From contig CAJXUN010000018.1 of the NCBI GenBank assembly GCA_913061475.1, positions 1 through 64,000 of the forward strand: a stretch of DNA of 64,000 nucleotides, read 5' to 3'. Positions 1 through 10,835 of this stretch are shown here, piece by piece. How positions within the stretch are numbered: position 1 is the first letter of the stretch; each line of letters opens with the position of its first letter. Made by a program: the position numbers and the translations under genes. Source of the DNA: an uncultured Colwellia sp. (lineage in GTDB: Bacteria; Pseudomonadota; Gammaproteobacteria; Enterobacterales; Alteromonadaceae). The notes below the pieces were generated by a model that was given only the letters and a program-made list of their open reading frames with translations, did not search any database and was not told the origin of the DNA.

Positions 1-166
1 AGATAAGCCTAAAGATAAAACAGTACTTACTAACTCTTTTGAAACAGAGCCAGTAATGGCCTACGTTTTATGTCTTAACTTTCCAAACTGTTCTATCAAG
101 CCTACATCTACAGATAAGCCTAAAGATAAAACAGTACTTACTAACTCTTTTGAAACAGAGCCAGTA
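1..166. repeat. 111-bp tandem repeat, about 1.5 copies
   Basis: Bases 1-55 recur exactly at 112-166. The 56-bp spacer lies between the two copies, giving a unit of 111 bp. The array begins outside the window, so its copy number is unknown. The period is a multiple of three and the frame is open across it. Confidence 0.85.
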
Positions 167-178
167 GTGCATAGTTAA
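2..178 (+). CDS. 3' end of a repeat-containing protein (partial)
   Basis: One reading frame is open from the window edge to a TAA at 176-178. It encodes an 18-residue segment beginning DKPKDKTVLT, then 19 other residues, then the same 18 residues again. The repeat period is 37 codons (111 bp), so the repetition respects the reading frame. The stop follows right after the second copy, where the sequence departs from the repeat into unrelated DNA, so the natural C-terminus may have been replaced by the adjacent transposon debris. The family is not recognised and the N-terminus lies outside the window. It could also be a non-coding tandem repeat that is open by chance. Confidence 0.4.
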   Translation, partial: DKPKDKTVLTNSFETEPVMAYVLCLNFPNCSIKPTSTDKPKDKTVLTNSFETEPVVHS

Positions 179-296
179 TTTGGCCATCTACTTAGCGATG
201 TTATTATGGCCGAATGCATATACTAAGTGCGACACCCAATTTAATAAAACGATAAACTGATATATCCTTAGTTTTTTGCTTCCACCAAGAAGTAAA
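179..296. other. Non-coding spacer left of the transposon cluster
   Basis: I see no gene here. Bases 167-186 resemble bases 1134-1154, where 13 bases have been inserted into an IS3 transposase gene. The segment probably contains the left flank of the IS30-type remnant that follows, but I could not identify its terminal inverted repeat. Confidence 0.3.
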
Positions 297-364
297 ACAC
301 TAAGAAAATACAATCAGTTAACCGAAGGTGATAGATATACGTTAGCCGCCTTAAAAATGCAGTA

Positions 365-388
365 TGGACTTCCCACACTTTGCTAGAC
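365..388 (+). repeat. Left inverted repeat of the IS3-family element
   Basis: The first 11 bases, TGGACTTCCCA, pair perfectly with the right end, and 10 of the remaining 13 also pair. The repeat stops 39 bases before the orfA ATG. Confidence 0.85.
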
Positions 389-427
389 ATCAAATGAGTT
401 ACATTGTAACTTCAACTAGAGGTGTTT

Positions 428-706
428 ATGAGCAAAGGCAAACGGTATACCCAAGAATTTAAAATTGAAGCTGTTAAGCAAATCACCGAGCGTGGTTATT
501 CAGTTGCGGAAGTGTCTGATCGGTTAAGTGTTTATACCAAAACGTTGTATCACTGGCGCAGCCAGTTTTCTGATAAATCTAAATCAGTTAAATCATCAGA
601 TTAACAACTTAGGATCGCTAAGCTTGAGGCTGAATTAAAAAGTGTCACGGAGGAACGGGACATTCTAAAAAAGGCCGCAAGGTACTTTGCCAGCAACCCC
701 GAGTAA
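428..706 (+). pseudogene. IS3-family transposase orfA, one nonsense codon
   Basis: The protein begins MSKGKRYTQEFKIEAVKQI, a helix-turn-helix IS3 OrfA, and ends after the leucine-zipper-like stretch AKLEAELKSVTEERDILKKA with a TAA at 704-706. An in-frame TAA at 602-604 interrupts it after VKSSD. I chose ATG 428 over the GTG at 422 because it matches family starts and has AGAGG upstream. Apart from that stop the frame is intact over about 92 codons. Confidence 0.8.
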
Positions 707-1588
707 AGTACTGTTTCATCCGTGATAATCAAGGTGAGTTCTCAATCGTTAGTATGTGTCGTGTATTTAAATTACACCGCAGTGGTTTTTATGCCTGGTT
801 AAATAAGCCATTAAGTGACAGAGCAATCGAAGATAGCCGCCTACTCAAGTTAATAAAAGAGTTCTATATCGCTAGCGGCGGCACTTATGGCAGTCCTTGG
901 ATACATAGAGATCTACGCGATTCGGGTGAGCAATGCAGCGTTAACCGTGTGGCTAAGATAATGTCAGTGAATAAGCTTAACACACAAATAGGCTATAAAC
1001 GCCGACATATTAAAGGCGGTAAAACATCACGAATAGCGGATAACTTGTTAGTTCGTCAATTCAATCCGCCTGCACCGAACCAATCATGAGTGAGTGACAT
1101 CACCTATATCAGAACGCATGAGGGCTTATTGTAGTGGCATAGTTAATTTAGCCACCGTTCTAGATTTATTTTCTATACGAGTTGTTGGTTGGTCGATGGA
1201 TAAAAATATGGATAAGCATATAGTCATGAAAGCATTGTTAATGGCTATTTATCAACGTCAGCCAAAATCTGAAGTAATGGTACACACAGATCAAGGTAGC
1301 CAATATGGTAGCTCAGATTACTTAGCTCTGATGAAAGAGCACAAGCTTATACCTTCGATGAGTCGTCGAGGTAACTGCCATGATAATGCGGTTGCTGAAA
1401 GCTTTTTCGCAACAATCAAGAAGCACATTATTAAAAAGAAGATATACACGACGCGTAATGATGCGAAAGCAGATATATTTAATTTTATAGAAATGTTTTA
1501 CAATCCTAAAAAGCGTCACTCACATACAGGCGATGTTTCACCTGCTAAATTTGAGGAAACGTATTTTTCTGAACTACAAACTGTCTAG
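703..1588 (+). pseudogene. IS3-family transposase orfB, nonsense plus 13-bp insertion
   Basis: The frame opens as VKYCFIRDN near 703, overlapping the end of orfA as usual for IS3. It carries the HTH_21 region (HRSGFYAWL, GTYGSPWIHRDLR) and the integrase core with DQGSQY and GNCHDNAVAESFF. A tryptophan codon has become TGA at 1087-1089 (NQ-S-stop-VSDITYI). A 13-base insertion at 1134-1146 then shifts the frame between GLLY and LATVLDLF. Removing those 13 bases restores the expected protein exactly. The C-terminus ELQTV is preserved. Confidence 0.85.
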
Positions 1589-1606
1589 CGAAATCTGGGA
1601 AGTCCA
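1583..1606 (-). repeat. Right inverted repeat of the IS3-family element
   Basis: This is the inverted partner of the left end. The orfB stop codon (TAG, 1586-1588) lies inside it, a usual arrangement for this family. Confidence 0.85.
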
Positions 1607-1742
1607 ATACCTAAGCTTTACTAACATTGCAAAAGCAATGAATATAGGCCGAAGTACTATTTATCGCGAGATAAATCGTAACACTTGTTGGCATCAAGGC
1701 GGCTCATATCGCTTAGTATCACATAACTGTTAGGTGATACAA

Positions 1743-2836
<1,094 letters not shown>

Positions 2837-2912
2837 ACCTATGACTAATAGAAAATGGGACCACTCAAAGAGTAGGTCACTTAAATGAGTTTAGCTCTCA
2901 AATCTATTGAAC

Positions 2913-2952
2913 AGATCCCATATCTATCTATTAGATCTCATACCTATTTATC
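2913..2952. repeat. Two imperfect tandem copies of a 20-bp unit
   Basis: Bases 2913-2932 and 2933-2952 agree at 16 of 20 positions (AGATC-CATA-CTAT pattern). They lie between the transposon debris and the end of glmS. No intrinsic terminator for glmS was recognised nearby. Confidence 0.5.
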
Positions 2953-2982
2953 GGTAACAACACAATTGATGGCTATTTACTA

Positions 2983-4815
2983 TTATTCAACCGTAACTGA
3001 CTTCGCCAAGTTGCGCGGTTGATCAACATCCGTCCCTTTAATTATTGCCACATAGTAAGACAATAATTGTAGCGGTAAGGTATATACAATGGGTGCAATG
3101 ATATCGTCACAATGAGGAACATTGATAACCTTCATGGTGTCATCACTGCTAAAGTTAGCGCTGGCATCAGCAAATACATACATTAAGCCACCACGAGCAC
3201 GTACTTCTTCAACATTTGATTTTAACTTTTCAATTAAATCATTTTTTGGTGCCACAACAATAACCGGCATTTCAGCATCAATTAATGCTAATGGACCATG
3301 TTTAAGTTCACCTGCGGCATAGGCTTCAGCATGAATATATGAAATTTCTTTTAACTTCAATGCACCTTCCATTGCGATAGGGTACTGATCGCCACGGCCT
3401 AAGAACAATGCATGCTGTTTATCAGCAAAATCTTCCGCTAAGTCTTCAATAGAACCAGCAAGCGCTAATACTTCTTCAAGCTTATTAGGTAAGGCCATTA
3501 AAGATTTTGCAATTTCATCTTGTTTTTCTTGTGACATACCGTGATGTTGACCAATAGCTAAGGTCATCATTAATAAACCAACAAGTTGCGTTGTGAAGGC
3601 TTTAGTAGAAGCTACACCAATTTCAGCGCCGGCTTTGGTCATAAAGGCCAAATCTGATTCACGTACTAATGAAGAACCCGCAACGTTACAAATAGTTAAA
3701 CTAGCACGGTAACCAATCTCTTTCGCTAAACGTAAAGCCGCTAAGGTATCAGCAGTTTCACCCGACTGCGAAATAGTGACTAATAAAGCATTTTTAGGCA
3801 CATGTGATTGGCGGTATCTAAACTCACTAGCAATTTCGATATTACATGAGACGCCAGCAAGGGCTTCTAACCAGTAGCGCGCCACCATACCTGAATGGTA
3901 ACTGGTACCACAGGCAATAATTTGTACATGTTCAATTTCTTGGAAGATAGCATCTGCACCGTCACCAAAAGTTTGAATATCGAGTACGTTACCTAGTAAA
4001 CGACCTTCTAAGGCATTACGAATAGCGGTAGGTTGCTCGTAAGTTTCTTTTAGCATGTAGTGGCGATATTCACCTTTGTCGCCAACATCATGGCTCACTT
4101 CAGACTCTTTCGCTTCACGCACGACAGGTTTGCCATCAGTATCAAAAATATTGACTTCAAAACGGGTAACTTCAGCAACATCACCTTCTTCTAAGAAGGA
4201 AAATTTACGAGTAACCGGTAATAGCGCCAGCATATCTGAAGCAATAAAGTTTTCACCAACACCATAACCAATCACTAATGGGCTGCCTGAACGCGCAACG
4301 ACAACACGGTCTTTATCACGGGTATCAACAACTACAGTGCCATAAGCGCCTTCTAATTGCTTTACGGTAATTTGCACAGCACTCAATAAACTACCCGCGG
4401 TTTTTAATTCATGATGAACTAAATGCGCGATAACTTCAGTGTCAGTTTCAGAGGTAAAGGTGTAACCCAAGCCTTGTAAACGGTTGCGCAATTGATCATG
4501 GTTTTCAATAATACCATTGTGCACAACGGCAATAGTTTCTGATGATATATGCGGGTGAGCGTTTGCTTCACTTGGTACACCATGTGTTGCCCAACGTGTA
4601 TGGGCAATACCAGTACCACCAGCAATAGGATTGGCTTGCAATGCATCAGCAAGCTCTTGCACTTTACCTAAACGACGTGCGCGCTTAAGCTGATTCTCAT
4701 TATTTACAATTGCGACACCAGCAGAGTCATAGCCACGATATTCTAATCGTTTTAGGCCTTCTACTAAAATGTCTGCTACATCACGCTGTGCGACAGCACC
4801 AACAATTCCACACAT
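2983..4815 (-). CDS. glmS: Glutamine--fructose-6-phosphate aminotransferase (isomerizing)
   Basis: GlmS makes glucosamine-6-phosphate from fructose-6-phosphate and glutamine, the first step toward UDP-GlcNAc for peptidoglycan and LPS. The 610 residues match the family length. The N-terminus MCGIVGAV exposes the catalytic Cys after Met removal. A class-II glutaminase domain (about 1-215, with HTRWATHG) precedes two SIS sugar-isomerase domains (SQSGETADT near 350; the second around 455-590). The C-terminal lysine segment LAKSVTVE is intact. AAAGGA precedes the ATG. The gene is 13 bp downstream of a DeoR-type regulator and is probably cotranscribed with it. E. coli-type control by GlmZ RNA cannot be judged here. 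Confidence 0.98.
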   Translation of the reverse strand: MCGIVGAVAQRDVADILVEGLKRLEYRGYDSAGVAIVNNENQLKRARRLGKVQELADALQANPIAGGTGIAHTRWATHGVPSEANAHPHISSETIAVVHNGIIENHDQLRNRLQGLGYTFTSETDTEVIAHLVHHELKTAGSLLSAVQITVKQLEGAYGTVVVDTRDKDRVVVARSGSPLVIGYGVGENFIASDMLALLPVTRKFSFLEEGDVAEVTRFEVNIFDTDGKPVVREAKESEVSHDVGDKGEYRHYMLKETYEQPTAIRNALEGRLLGNVLDIQTFGDGADAIFQEIEHVQIIACGTSYHSGMVARYWLEALAGVSCNIEIASEFRYRQSHVPKNALLVTISQSGETADTLAALRLAKEIGYRASLTICNVAGSSLVRESDLAFMTKAGAEIGVASTKAFTTQLVGLLMMTLAIGQHHGMSQEKQDEIAKSLMALPNKLEEVLALAGSIEDLAEDFADKQHALFLGRGDQYPIAMEGALKLKEISYIHAEAYAAGELKHGPLALIDAEMPVIVVAPKNDLIEKLKSNVEEVRARGGLMYVFADASANFSSDDTMKVINVPHCDDIIAPIVYTLPLQLLSYYVAIIKGTDVDQPRNLAKSVTVE

Positions 4816-4828
4816 ATTTTCTATCCTT

Positions 4829-5590
4829 TTAACTAGCGATAACTAAGTTAACGCCTTGTTTAATTATGTTAATTCGCACGTCTTCAGGCATATCTGCATC
4901 TGTAATTAACGTGTGAATTTTACCCCAAGGTAATTCTAAGTTTGGGATTTTTCGATTAAGTTTTTCTGAATCTAACATGACAATAACTTCACGTGACACT
5001 TCTGCCATTACTCGGCTTAAACCAAGCAGTTCGTTAAATGTGGTGGTGCCACGTGCTAAATCAATGCCGTCAGCACCGATAAATAGCTGATCAAAATCAT
5101 ACGAGCGTAATACGCTTTCAGCCACTTGTCCTTGGAATGATTCCGAATGCGGATCCCAAGTACCACCGGTCATCAATAATGTCGGTTCGTTTTCTAAGGC
5201 ATGTAAATCAGACGCTATCGCAAGCGAGTTAGTCATCACCACAAGGCCTTGCTTCGAGGTTAATTCTCGAACTAAAGCCGAGGTTGTGCTACCACTGTCT
5301 AAAATAATACGATTGTGATCTCGAATAAGCGATGCCGCTGTTTTAGCGATCATTATCTTTCGTTTCGAAACTTTTTCTGTTTTTGGCTCAATAATTTCAT
5401 TCGGTAAGGGTACTGCACCACCATACCTACGCAATAATAAGCCGCTATTTTCTAATACCGCTAGATCTTTTCGAATCGTAACTTCAGACGTATCAAACTT
5501 TTTCGCGAGACTATCAACACTCACCTCCCCTAAGCTGCTTAACTCAGCAATTATGGTATGGCGACGCTGTTGAGTATTTCGTTTTGACAT
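4829..5590 (-). CDS. DeoR/GlpR-family transcriptional regulator
   Basis: The 253 residues have an N-terminal DeoR helix-turn-helix (about 6-58: [20 protein letters not shown] then the RRYGGA tail) and a C-terminal DeoRC sugar-phosphate sensing domain ([15 protein letters not shown] near 96, the usual phospho-sugar loop; DGID near 174). Family members sense phosphorylated sugars. Its place directly before glmS and after glmU suggests that it responds to an amino-sugar phosphate and controls this locus, but that is inference from position. AgaR-, NagR- and GlmR-type names are all possible, so I assign no symbol. Confidence 0.9.
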   Translation of the reverse strand: MSKRNTQQRRHTIIAELSSLGEVSVDSLAKKFDTSEVTIRKDLAVLENSGLLLRRYGGAVPLPNEIIEPKTEKVSKRKIMIAKTAASLIRDHNRIILDSGSTTSALVRELTSKQGLVVMTNSLAIASDLHALENEPTLLMTGGTWDPHSESFQGQVAESVLRSYDFDQLFIGADGIDLARGTTTFNELLGLSRVMAEVSREVIVMLDSEKLNRKIPNLELPWGKIHTLITDADMPEDVRINIIKQGVNLVIAS

Positions 5591-5676
5591 ATCTTTCGTT
5601 TCACTTTTATAAGTTTCGTTTTAAAACTTAGCCATTAGAACAAAAGCCATAAATAAAAACAATATTTATCTAGTGT

Positions 5677-6444
5677 TTACTCATCAATAAGTGGTTTATA
5701 TGCCAAATGGTATTGGTAATCTGGATCGGATATTAGTTCGTTTGCCGCGTCTTTTAGCTTTGCTAAAATTTTGCTGTTGGTATCAATATTGGCCGCTATA
5801 TAACTGTCACGGCGTGTTTGCGGTAAAATATGAATTGATACAATATCGTCTGAATTTTTATTCTGTGATGCCAAATGGTTTTTCACCACATTAAGGTCGG
5901 TATAAAACAAGTCAACTTTTCCAGATAGAAAAAGCGTAATACCATCTTTAATCGAAGTCACTTCATACAGTTGCTTATTTTTTTCAAAGCCAAGTTTAAT
6001 TAATGAATCAAAGCCATAACTGTTCCGTAATACGGCTATTACCTTGGTTTTAGCATCATCAATATTGCGAATATAATTTTCAGGACGACTTTTTAATGAA
6101 ATAAAACCCCGTACTAATTCACTTACTTTAACTAACCAATGAAATTTATCTTCGCGCTCTTGAGTTCTAACCATACTGAAGATAAGTGTATTTTTACGTT
6201 CTAACGCAGTTTTATAGGCGCGCGACCATAGGAAAAACTCTACAGGTGCGTGCAACTGGCTTTTTTCCAATCACAGTTTAAATATTTCAGCACTAGGGCC
6301 TTTTAATTTATCATTTTCGCTGTACTGTAATAATCGATGTTCTGTTGTTACTGCCGTTAATGCTTGTTCAGCATATACGGCATCAATCAATACAACATTT
6401 AGAGACAAACATAAAAATAATAAAAATTTCACGCATCCATGCAT
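5677..6444 (-). pseudogene. Periplasmic solute-binding protein (SBP_bac_3-like), interrupted by TGA
   Basis: Reading from ATG 6444, a signal peptide (MHGCVKFLLFLCLSLNVV, with a likely cut after VYA) leads into a mature part ending IFKL, then TGA at 6271-6273, then LEKSQLHAPVEFF continuing in the same frame to 5677. The remaining 197 codons carry features of secreted amino-acid-binding-like proteins (RAYKTAL, RTQERED.F.W, DLFYTDLNV). One substitution therefore separates this from a 255-codon gene. The downstream part could start at TTG 6270 but would lack export, so it is probably nonfunctional. It lies between glmU and the DeoR regulator with short gaps. Confidence 0.75.
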
Positions 6445-6467
6445 ATTCTGACTCTCTATTTAACTAT

Positions 6468-7829
6468 CTATTTTTTAACTGGGCGCTTCCAACCAACAAT
6501 ATTACGTTGTTTTCCACGAGCAACACTTAATTCATTATCAGCGACATTTTTAACAATAACAGAGCCTGCGGCCGTTGTTGCCATTTCCCCAATAGTTACC
6601 GGCGCAACCAATGAAGCATTTGAACCAATAAAAGCGCCAGCACCAATAATAGTTTTAGCTTTATTTACCCCATCATAATTACACGTAATAGTGCCGGCAC
6701 CGATATTAGCTTTAGGGCCAATTTCAGCGTCACCTAAATAAGATAAATGACCTGCCTTTGCGCCTTCACCTAAGGTCGACTTTTTCATTTCTACAAAGTT
6801 ACCAACATGGGCGTCACGCTTTAATTCTGAACCAGGGCGAATGCGAGCAAATGGCCCTACTGAGGCTAACTCACCAATAATGGCATCTTCAACAATACTA
6901 TTTGGCTTAATTTCAGCATTTTTACCAATACGACAGTTTTTAAGAATACAATTTGCGCCAATAACGGCATGGTCGGCAATTTCTACATTACCTTCAAAGA
7001 TACAATTAATGTCAATTAGCACTTCTTGGCCAACCGTGACATTACCACGAATATCAATACGATTAGGATCACGTAAACTTGCGCCGGCAATCATCAACTC
7101 TTCGGCTTTTCTTAATTGATAAGCACGTTCTAATCCGGCAAGTTGCACGCGATTATTAGCGCCTTCTACTTCAATTTCACTATCCGGATGAGCCGTAGCA
7201 ATTAGCTTTCCTTCCTTTGAACAGGCGGCGATAATATCCGTTAGGTAATATTCACCTTGCGCGTTATCACTAGACAAATTTGCTAACCAACGCTTTAAGT
7301 CTCCACCATTGGCTAATAAAATACCGGTATTAGCTTCATTAACTAATAATTGTTCCGCTGTGGCGTCTTTTTGCTCAACAATGCCAACAACCGAGCCAGC
7401 GCTGTCACGCATAATGCGACCGTAACCGGTTGGATTAGCTAAATGTACCGTTAATAGTGCCATACCATTTTCTGGTTTCACGGCAATTAAACGTTGCAGT
7501 GTGCTGACTTTGGTTAAGGGCACATCTCCGTAGAGTACTAATACATCTTCATCATCTGATAAAAATGGTGATGCCATATCAACCGCATGGCCTGTGCCTA
7601 ATTGTTCTTTTTGTTCAATAAAGGTTAAATCATCACCGGTGATTTTGCTTTTCAAGACATCACCGCCAAAGCCATAAACCACATAAGTGTTCTCTGCTGC
7701 TACTTGGCGCGCAGCATCAATAACATGGGCAACCATAGGCTTTTCAGCCACAGGGTGAAGTACTTTAGGTAAGGCAGAACGCATACGAGTACCTTTACCC
7801 GCAGCGAGGATAACAACAGAGAGAGCCAT
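6468..7829 (-). CDS. glmU: Bifunctional N-acetylglucosamine-1-P uridyltransferase / glucosamine-1-P acetyltransferase
   Basis: GlmU acetylates glucosamine-1-phosphate and then couples it to UTP to form UDP-GlcNAc. The protein is 453 residues. The nucleotidyltransferase domain opens with [20 protein letters not shown] (residues 8-27). The C-terminal left-handed beta helix (about 250-430) shows hexapeptide repeats and the acetyltransferase pocket [12 protein letters not shown] and [13 protein letters not shown]. The start is placed at ATG 7829, because an upstream in-frame ATG (7874) would add 15 residues not seen in the family. The gene heads the glmU-glmS block on this strand. Confidence 0.97.
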   Translation of the reverse strand: MALSVVILAAGKGTRMRSALPKVLHPVAEKPMVAHVIDAARQVAAENTYVVYGFGGDVLKSKITGDDLTFIEQKEQLGTGHAVDMASPFLSDDEDVLVLYGDVPLTKVSTLQRLIAVKPENGMALLTVHLANPTGYGRIMRDSAGSVVGIVEQKDATAEQLLVNEANTGILLANGGDLKRWLANLSSDNAQGEYYLTDIIAACSKEGKLIATAHPDSEIEVEGANNRVQLAGLERAYQLRKAEELMIAGASLRDPNRIDIRGNVTVGQEVLIDINCIFEGNVEIADHAVIGANCILKNCRIGKNAEIKPNSIVEDAIIGELASVGPFARIRPGSELKRDAHVGNFVEMKKSTLGEGAKAGHLSYLGDAEIGPKANIGAGTITCNYDGVNKAKTIIGAGAFIGSNASLVAPVTIGEMATTAAGSVIVKNVADNELSVARGKQRNIVGWKRPVKK

Positions 7830-7992
7830 AATTTTTCCGGTATTTTTATAAAATGAGATGATAAACAAAAACATTGTAGCGTTATTTTATATTTCACTCT
7901 ATTAAAATTCTATTAACATTTTCAGCATCTGAATGATTTATGCACGGGTTAAAACAACCGCGACTTGAATATCGCATCTTGCAATGCTTTGG

Positions 7993-8265
7993 GTATATAC
8001 CCATGGCACGTCAATATGCTGTTTCAGAACTATCAAAAGGCAAAAAATTCAAGGCGCATTATTTTAAAAATGCTCATTGCCTTTCAAACAAATGCAACGC
8101 AGAATTTATTGTCTTTTGAAGCTTCCAAAGGACTTGATTAAAAACCATGTATACGTCGTTATTGTTTTCATCAAAGGGATAACCATTCCTCTCAACCAAT
8201 GCCTTGTCTACATCGTTTTTTCTTCAAGCTGAAATCCTGTATCTTGACGTGCCATGGGTATATAC
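7993..8265. mobile_element. MITE-like element with perfect 22-bp terminal inverted repeats
   Basis: Bases 7993-8014 (GTATATACCCATGGCAC and five more) are the exact inverse of 8244-8265. The element is 273 bp long and has no convincing coding frame. If the flanking TATA at 7994-7997 and 8261-8264 is the target duplication, the element proper is 7998-8260 with 17-bp repeats. It fills most of the 495-bp gap between the divergent glmU and tex genes, so it sits in or near both promoters. The name MITE is an inference from structure; no transposase partner is visible here. Confidence 0.75.
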
Positions 8266-8324
8266 TATGCACACTAAAAACACCGTAAATAACCCCATAT
8301 ATTTAACACTAGGATCCTCTATAA

Positions 8325-10661
8325 ATGACGCCCATCGCTGAGCAAATAGCTAAAGAACTTGATGTAAAAATTAGCCAAATAAACGCTGCTATAAACTTAC
8401 TAGATGAAGGTGCAACGGTTCCTTTTATTGCTCGTTATAGAAAAGAAGTTACGCAAGGGCTAGATGACAATCATTTACGTCATCTAGCACAACGCTTAGT
8501 TTATTTACGAGATTTAAACGATCGTCGAAACGTGATTATTGCCAATATTGAACAGCAAGGTAATTTAACCCCGGCTTTAGCAGCTGAGCTAAATAATGCT
8601 GACAATAAAACCCGCTTAGAAGACCTTTATTTACCCTTCAAGCCAAAAAGAAGAACCAAAGGACAAATTGCCATTGCCGCAGGATTAGCGCCGCTAGCCA
8701 ATAATATTTACAATAACTGGCAGCTAAATCCAGAACACGAAGCTAAGGCATTTATCAATAAAGAGCACGGTTTTATCGACGAAAGATCAGCACTTGAGGG
8801 CGCACATTATATTTTAGTAGAGCGCTTTGCCGAAGATGCGAATTTAATTCAAAAATTACGTCGGCATTTACTTAAGCAAGCTCACCTGTGTAGTAAAGTC
8901 GTTAAAGCAAAAGCCGGTGAAGCAGCAAAGTATAGAGACTATTTCGAACACTCTGAATTATTGAAAAATGTCCCCTCACATCGTATGTTAGCCATGCTAC
9001 GTGGTCGAAATGAAGGTTTATTATCGTTACGCATTGATGTTGACCCTGGACAAGAAAGTGCTTTTTCTAGTGCTCAGCAGCTCATCATTGAACATTTTAA
9101 TTTACGTTTAACTGGCCAAGCTGCAGCCGAGTTTTTGATGAAAGTGGTTAATACTACTTGGAAAATGAAGCTCAGCCAGAGCTTAGAAACAGAATTACTG
9201 GGTAACTTACGCGAACAAGCGGAAATTGAAGCGATAAAAGTCTTCTCGCGTAATTTAAATGATTTACTGATGGCAGCGCCCGCTGGTGCAAAAGTCACCT
9301 TAGGCTTAGATCCTGGTATGCGTACCGGCTGTAAATTGGCCATTGTTGATGAAACGGGAAAACTATTACAAACCGCAACAATATTTCCTCATGCTCCACA
9401 AAATCATTGGGATAAATCTGTTCGTACCTTAGTAAACTTATGCCAGCAACATAAAGTAACGTTAGTGGCGATAGGCAACGGTACGGGTTCGCGTGAGAGT
9501 GATAAATTAGTTGCTGACGTGATCAGTAAAATAGAAAACAACAAACCCACCAAAGTTATTGTTAGTGAAGCCGGTGCTTCGGTTTATTCCGCGTCAGAAT
9601 TTGCCGCACAAGAATTTCCAGATTTAGACGTGTCTATTCGTGGGGCAGTATCCATTGCACGCCGCTTACAAGATCCGCTAGCCGAATTAGTTAAAATAGA
9701 TCCAAAAGCCATTGGCGTAGGGCAGTATCAGCATGATGTTAGTCAAAGCCAGCTTAGTCAAACCTTAGATAATGTCATTGAAGACTGTGTAAACGCTGTA
9801 GGTGTTGATTTAAACAGTGCATCTGCCGCTTTGCTATCACGTGTTTCTGGTTTAAACAAAACCATGGCGAACAATGTGGTCAGTTTTCGCGACGAACATG
9901 GCCGATTTAACAACCGTAATGAACTGAAAAAAGTTGCTCGCTTAGGGCCAAAAGCCTTTGAGCAAGCGGCCGGTTTTTTGCGTATCACTAACGGTAATAA
10001 TCCTCTAGATTGTTCAGGAGTTCACCCTGAAACTTATGCCTTGGTAGAGCAAATATTAAAGCAAAGCAACAGCACTATTACTGAATTAATAGGTAATAAA
10101 TCTGCGCTTGAAAATATTAATATTGAAACGCTGGCTAGCGAATCATTTGGTATCATCACCATCAAAGATATCATTAGTGAATTAGAAAAACCTGGTCGTG
10201 ACCCGCGCCCAGAATTTAAAACCGCCACCTTTCAAGAAGGTGTTAATACTATCAACGATTTAAAAGTTGGTATGATACTCGAAGGCGTTATTTCTAATGT
10301 TGCTAACTTCGGTGCTTTTGTTGATGTGGGTGTTCACCAAGATGGTTTAGTGCATATTTCATCACTGACCAATAAATTTGTTAGTGATCCGCATGAAATA
10401 GTAAAAGCCGGTGAAGTAGTAAAAGTTAAAGTAACCGAAGTTGACCCGCAACGAAAGCGCATCAGCTTAACTATGCGTTTAGATGAAGTGACGCCGCCAG
10501 TTACAAGCCATTCGACAGAAAAATCAGCTAAAGCAGGACATAACGACAACAAAAATAAGCATCAACATAAAAACCAAGCCAAAGTGCAAAAACCTAAAGT
10601 GGAAAATAATGCCGCTATGGGTAATGCCTTTGCTGACGCTTTTGCTAAGTTAAAAAAATAA
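8325..10661 (+). CDS. tex: Tex/YhgF-family RNA-binding transcription accessory protein
   Basis: The 778-residue protein has the full Tex layout: an N-terminal helical region, a YqgF/RuvX-like nuclease fold ([19 protein letters not shown] near 325), helix-hairpin-helix repeats (near 500-555: [18 protein letters not shown]) and a C-terminal S1 domain (about 648-718: [18 protein letters not shown]). The tail is Lys/His/Asn rich ([16 protein letters not shown]), as in many marine homologues. Tex binds nucleic acid and influences transcription and stress fitness; its biochemical role is not settled. It is monocistronic and followed by an intrinsic terminator. Confidence 0.95.
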   Translation: MTPIAEQIAKELDVKISQINAAINLLDEGATVPFIARYRKEVTQGLDDNHLRHLAQRLVYLRDLNDRRNVIIANIEQQGNLTPALAAELNNADNKTRLEDLYLPFKPKRRTKGQIAIAAGLAPLANNIYNNWQLNPEHEAKAFINKEHGFIDERSALEGAHYILVERFAEDANLIQKLRRHLLKQAHLCSKVVKAKAGEAAKYRDYFEHSELLKNVPSHRMLAMLRGRNEGLLSLRIDVDPGQESAFSSAQQLIIEHFNLRLTGQAAAEFLMKVVNTTWKMKLSQSLETELLGNLREQAEIEAIKVFSRNLNDLLMAAPAGAKVTLGLDPGMRTGCKLAIVDETGKLLQTATIFPHAPQNHWDKSVRTLVNLCQQHKVTLVAIGNGTGSRESDKLVADVISKIENNKPTKVIVSEAGASVYSASEFAAQEFPDLDVSIRGAVSIARRLQDPLAELVKIDPKAIGVGQYQHDVSQSQLSQTLDNVIEDCVNAVGVDLNSASAALLSRVSGLNKTMANNVVSFRDEHGRFNNRNELKKVARLGPKAFEQAAGFLRITNGNNPLDCSGVHPETYALVEQILKQSNSTITELIGNKSALENINIETLASESFGIITIKDIISELEKPGRDPRPEFKTATFQEGVNTINDLKVGMILEGVISNVANFGAFVDVGVHQDGLVHISSLTNKFVSDPHEIVKAGEVVKVKVTEVDPQRKRISLTMRLDEVTPPVTSHSTEKSAKAGHNDNKNKHQHKNQAKVQKPKVENNAAMGNAFADAFAKLKK

Positions 10662-10689
10662 CGACCGCAAGAATTTTTTTGACTATTCC

Positions 10690-10714
10690 AAAGCCGCTAA
10701 CTTAGCGGCTTTTT
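10690..10714 (+). terminator. Intrinsic terminator of tex
   Basis: AAGCCGCTA and TAGCGGCTT form a stem around a three-base loop, followed by a short T run (10710-10714). Confidence 0.9.
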
Positions 10715-10835
10715 AATATCAGTAAGATACTTGTCAAAAATACACCCACTTAACTATCTAGAACTTGCACTTTTAAATTAGCTCGCTACTATAGCCGCCC
10801 TTAAATCAGTTCAGCTTACTCTCCTTCGGAATCCC

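Larger units (their letters stand above)
365..1606 (+). mobile_element. Degenerate IS3-family insertion sequence, 1242 bp
   Basis: The ends are imperfect 24-bp inverted repeats: 365-388 begins TGGACTTCCCA and 1583-1606 ends TGGGAAGTCCA, with 21 of 24 positions paired. They enclose two transposase frames, orfA and orfB, typical of IS3-family elements in both length and order. The element lies inside an IS30-type gene. The flanks are GTA on the left (362-364) and ATA on the right (1607-1609), consistent with a 3-bp target duplication that has since lost one base of identity. Both transposase genes are broken, so the element cannot move without help. Confidence 0.85.
297..1735 (+). pseudogene. 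IS30-type transposase N-terminal fragment, split by an IS3-family element
   Basis: Bases 300-364 encode LRKYNQLTEGDRYTLAALKM and continue, once the element at 365-1606 is removed, into QYLSFTNIAKAMNIG then RSTIYREINRN at 1607-1690. Joined, this reads as the N-terminal helix-turn-helix of IS30-family transposases (QLTEG..RY, then STI.REI.RN). A CTA codon stands where the start ATG would be expected, and the frame stops at 1731-1733, so only about 70 codons of a roughly 320-codon gene remain. The catalytic DDE domain is absent. The join is an inference from frame and family pattern, but it is exact at the codon level. Confidence 0.75.

Noticed and set aside
6271-6273. TGA read as selenocysteine in the broken binding protein
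   Set aside because: No selenoprotein family has this layout, and no SECIS-like stem directly after the codon was noticed, so a nonsense change is simpler.
7998-8260. Short reading frames inside the MITE-like element
   Set aside because: All are short, lack family resemblance and have no ribosome site.
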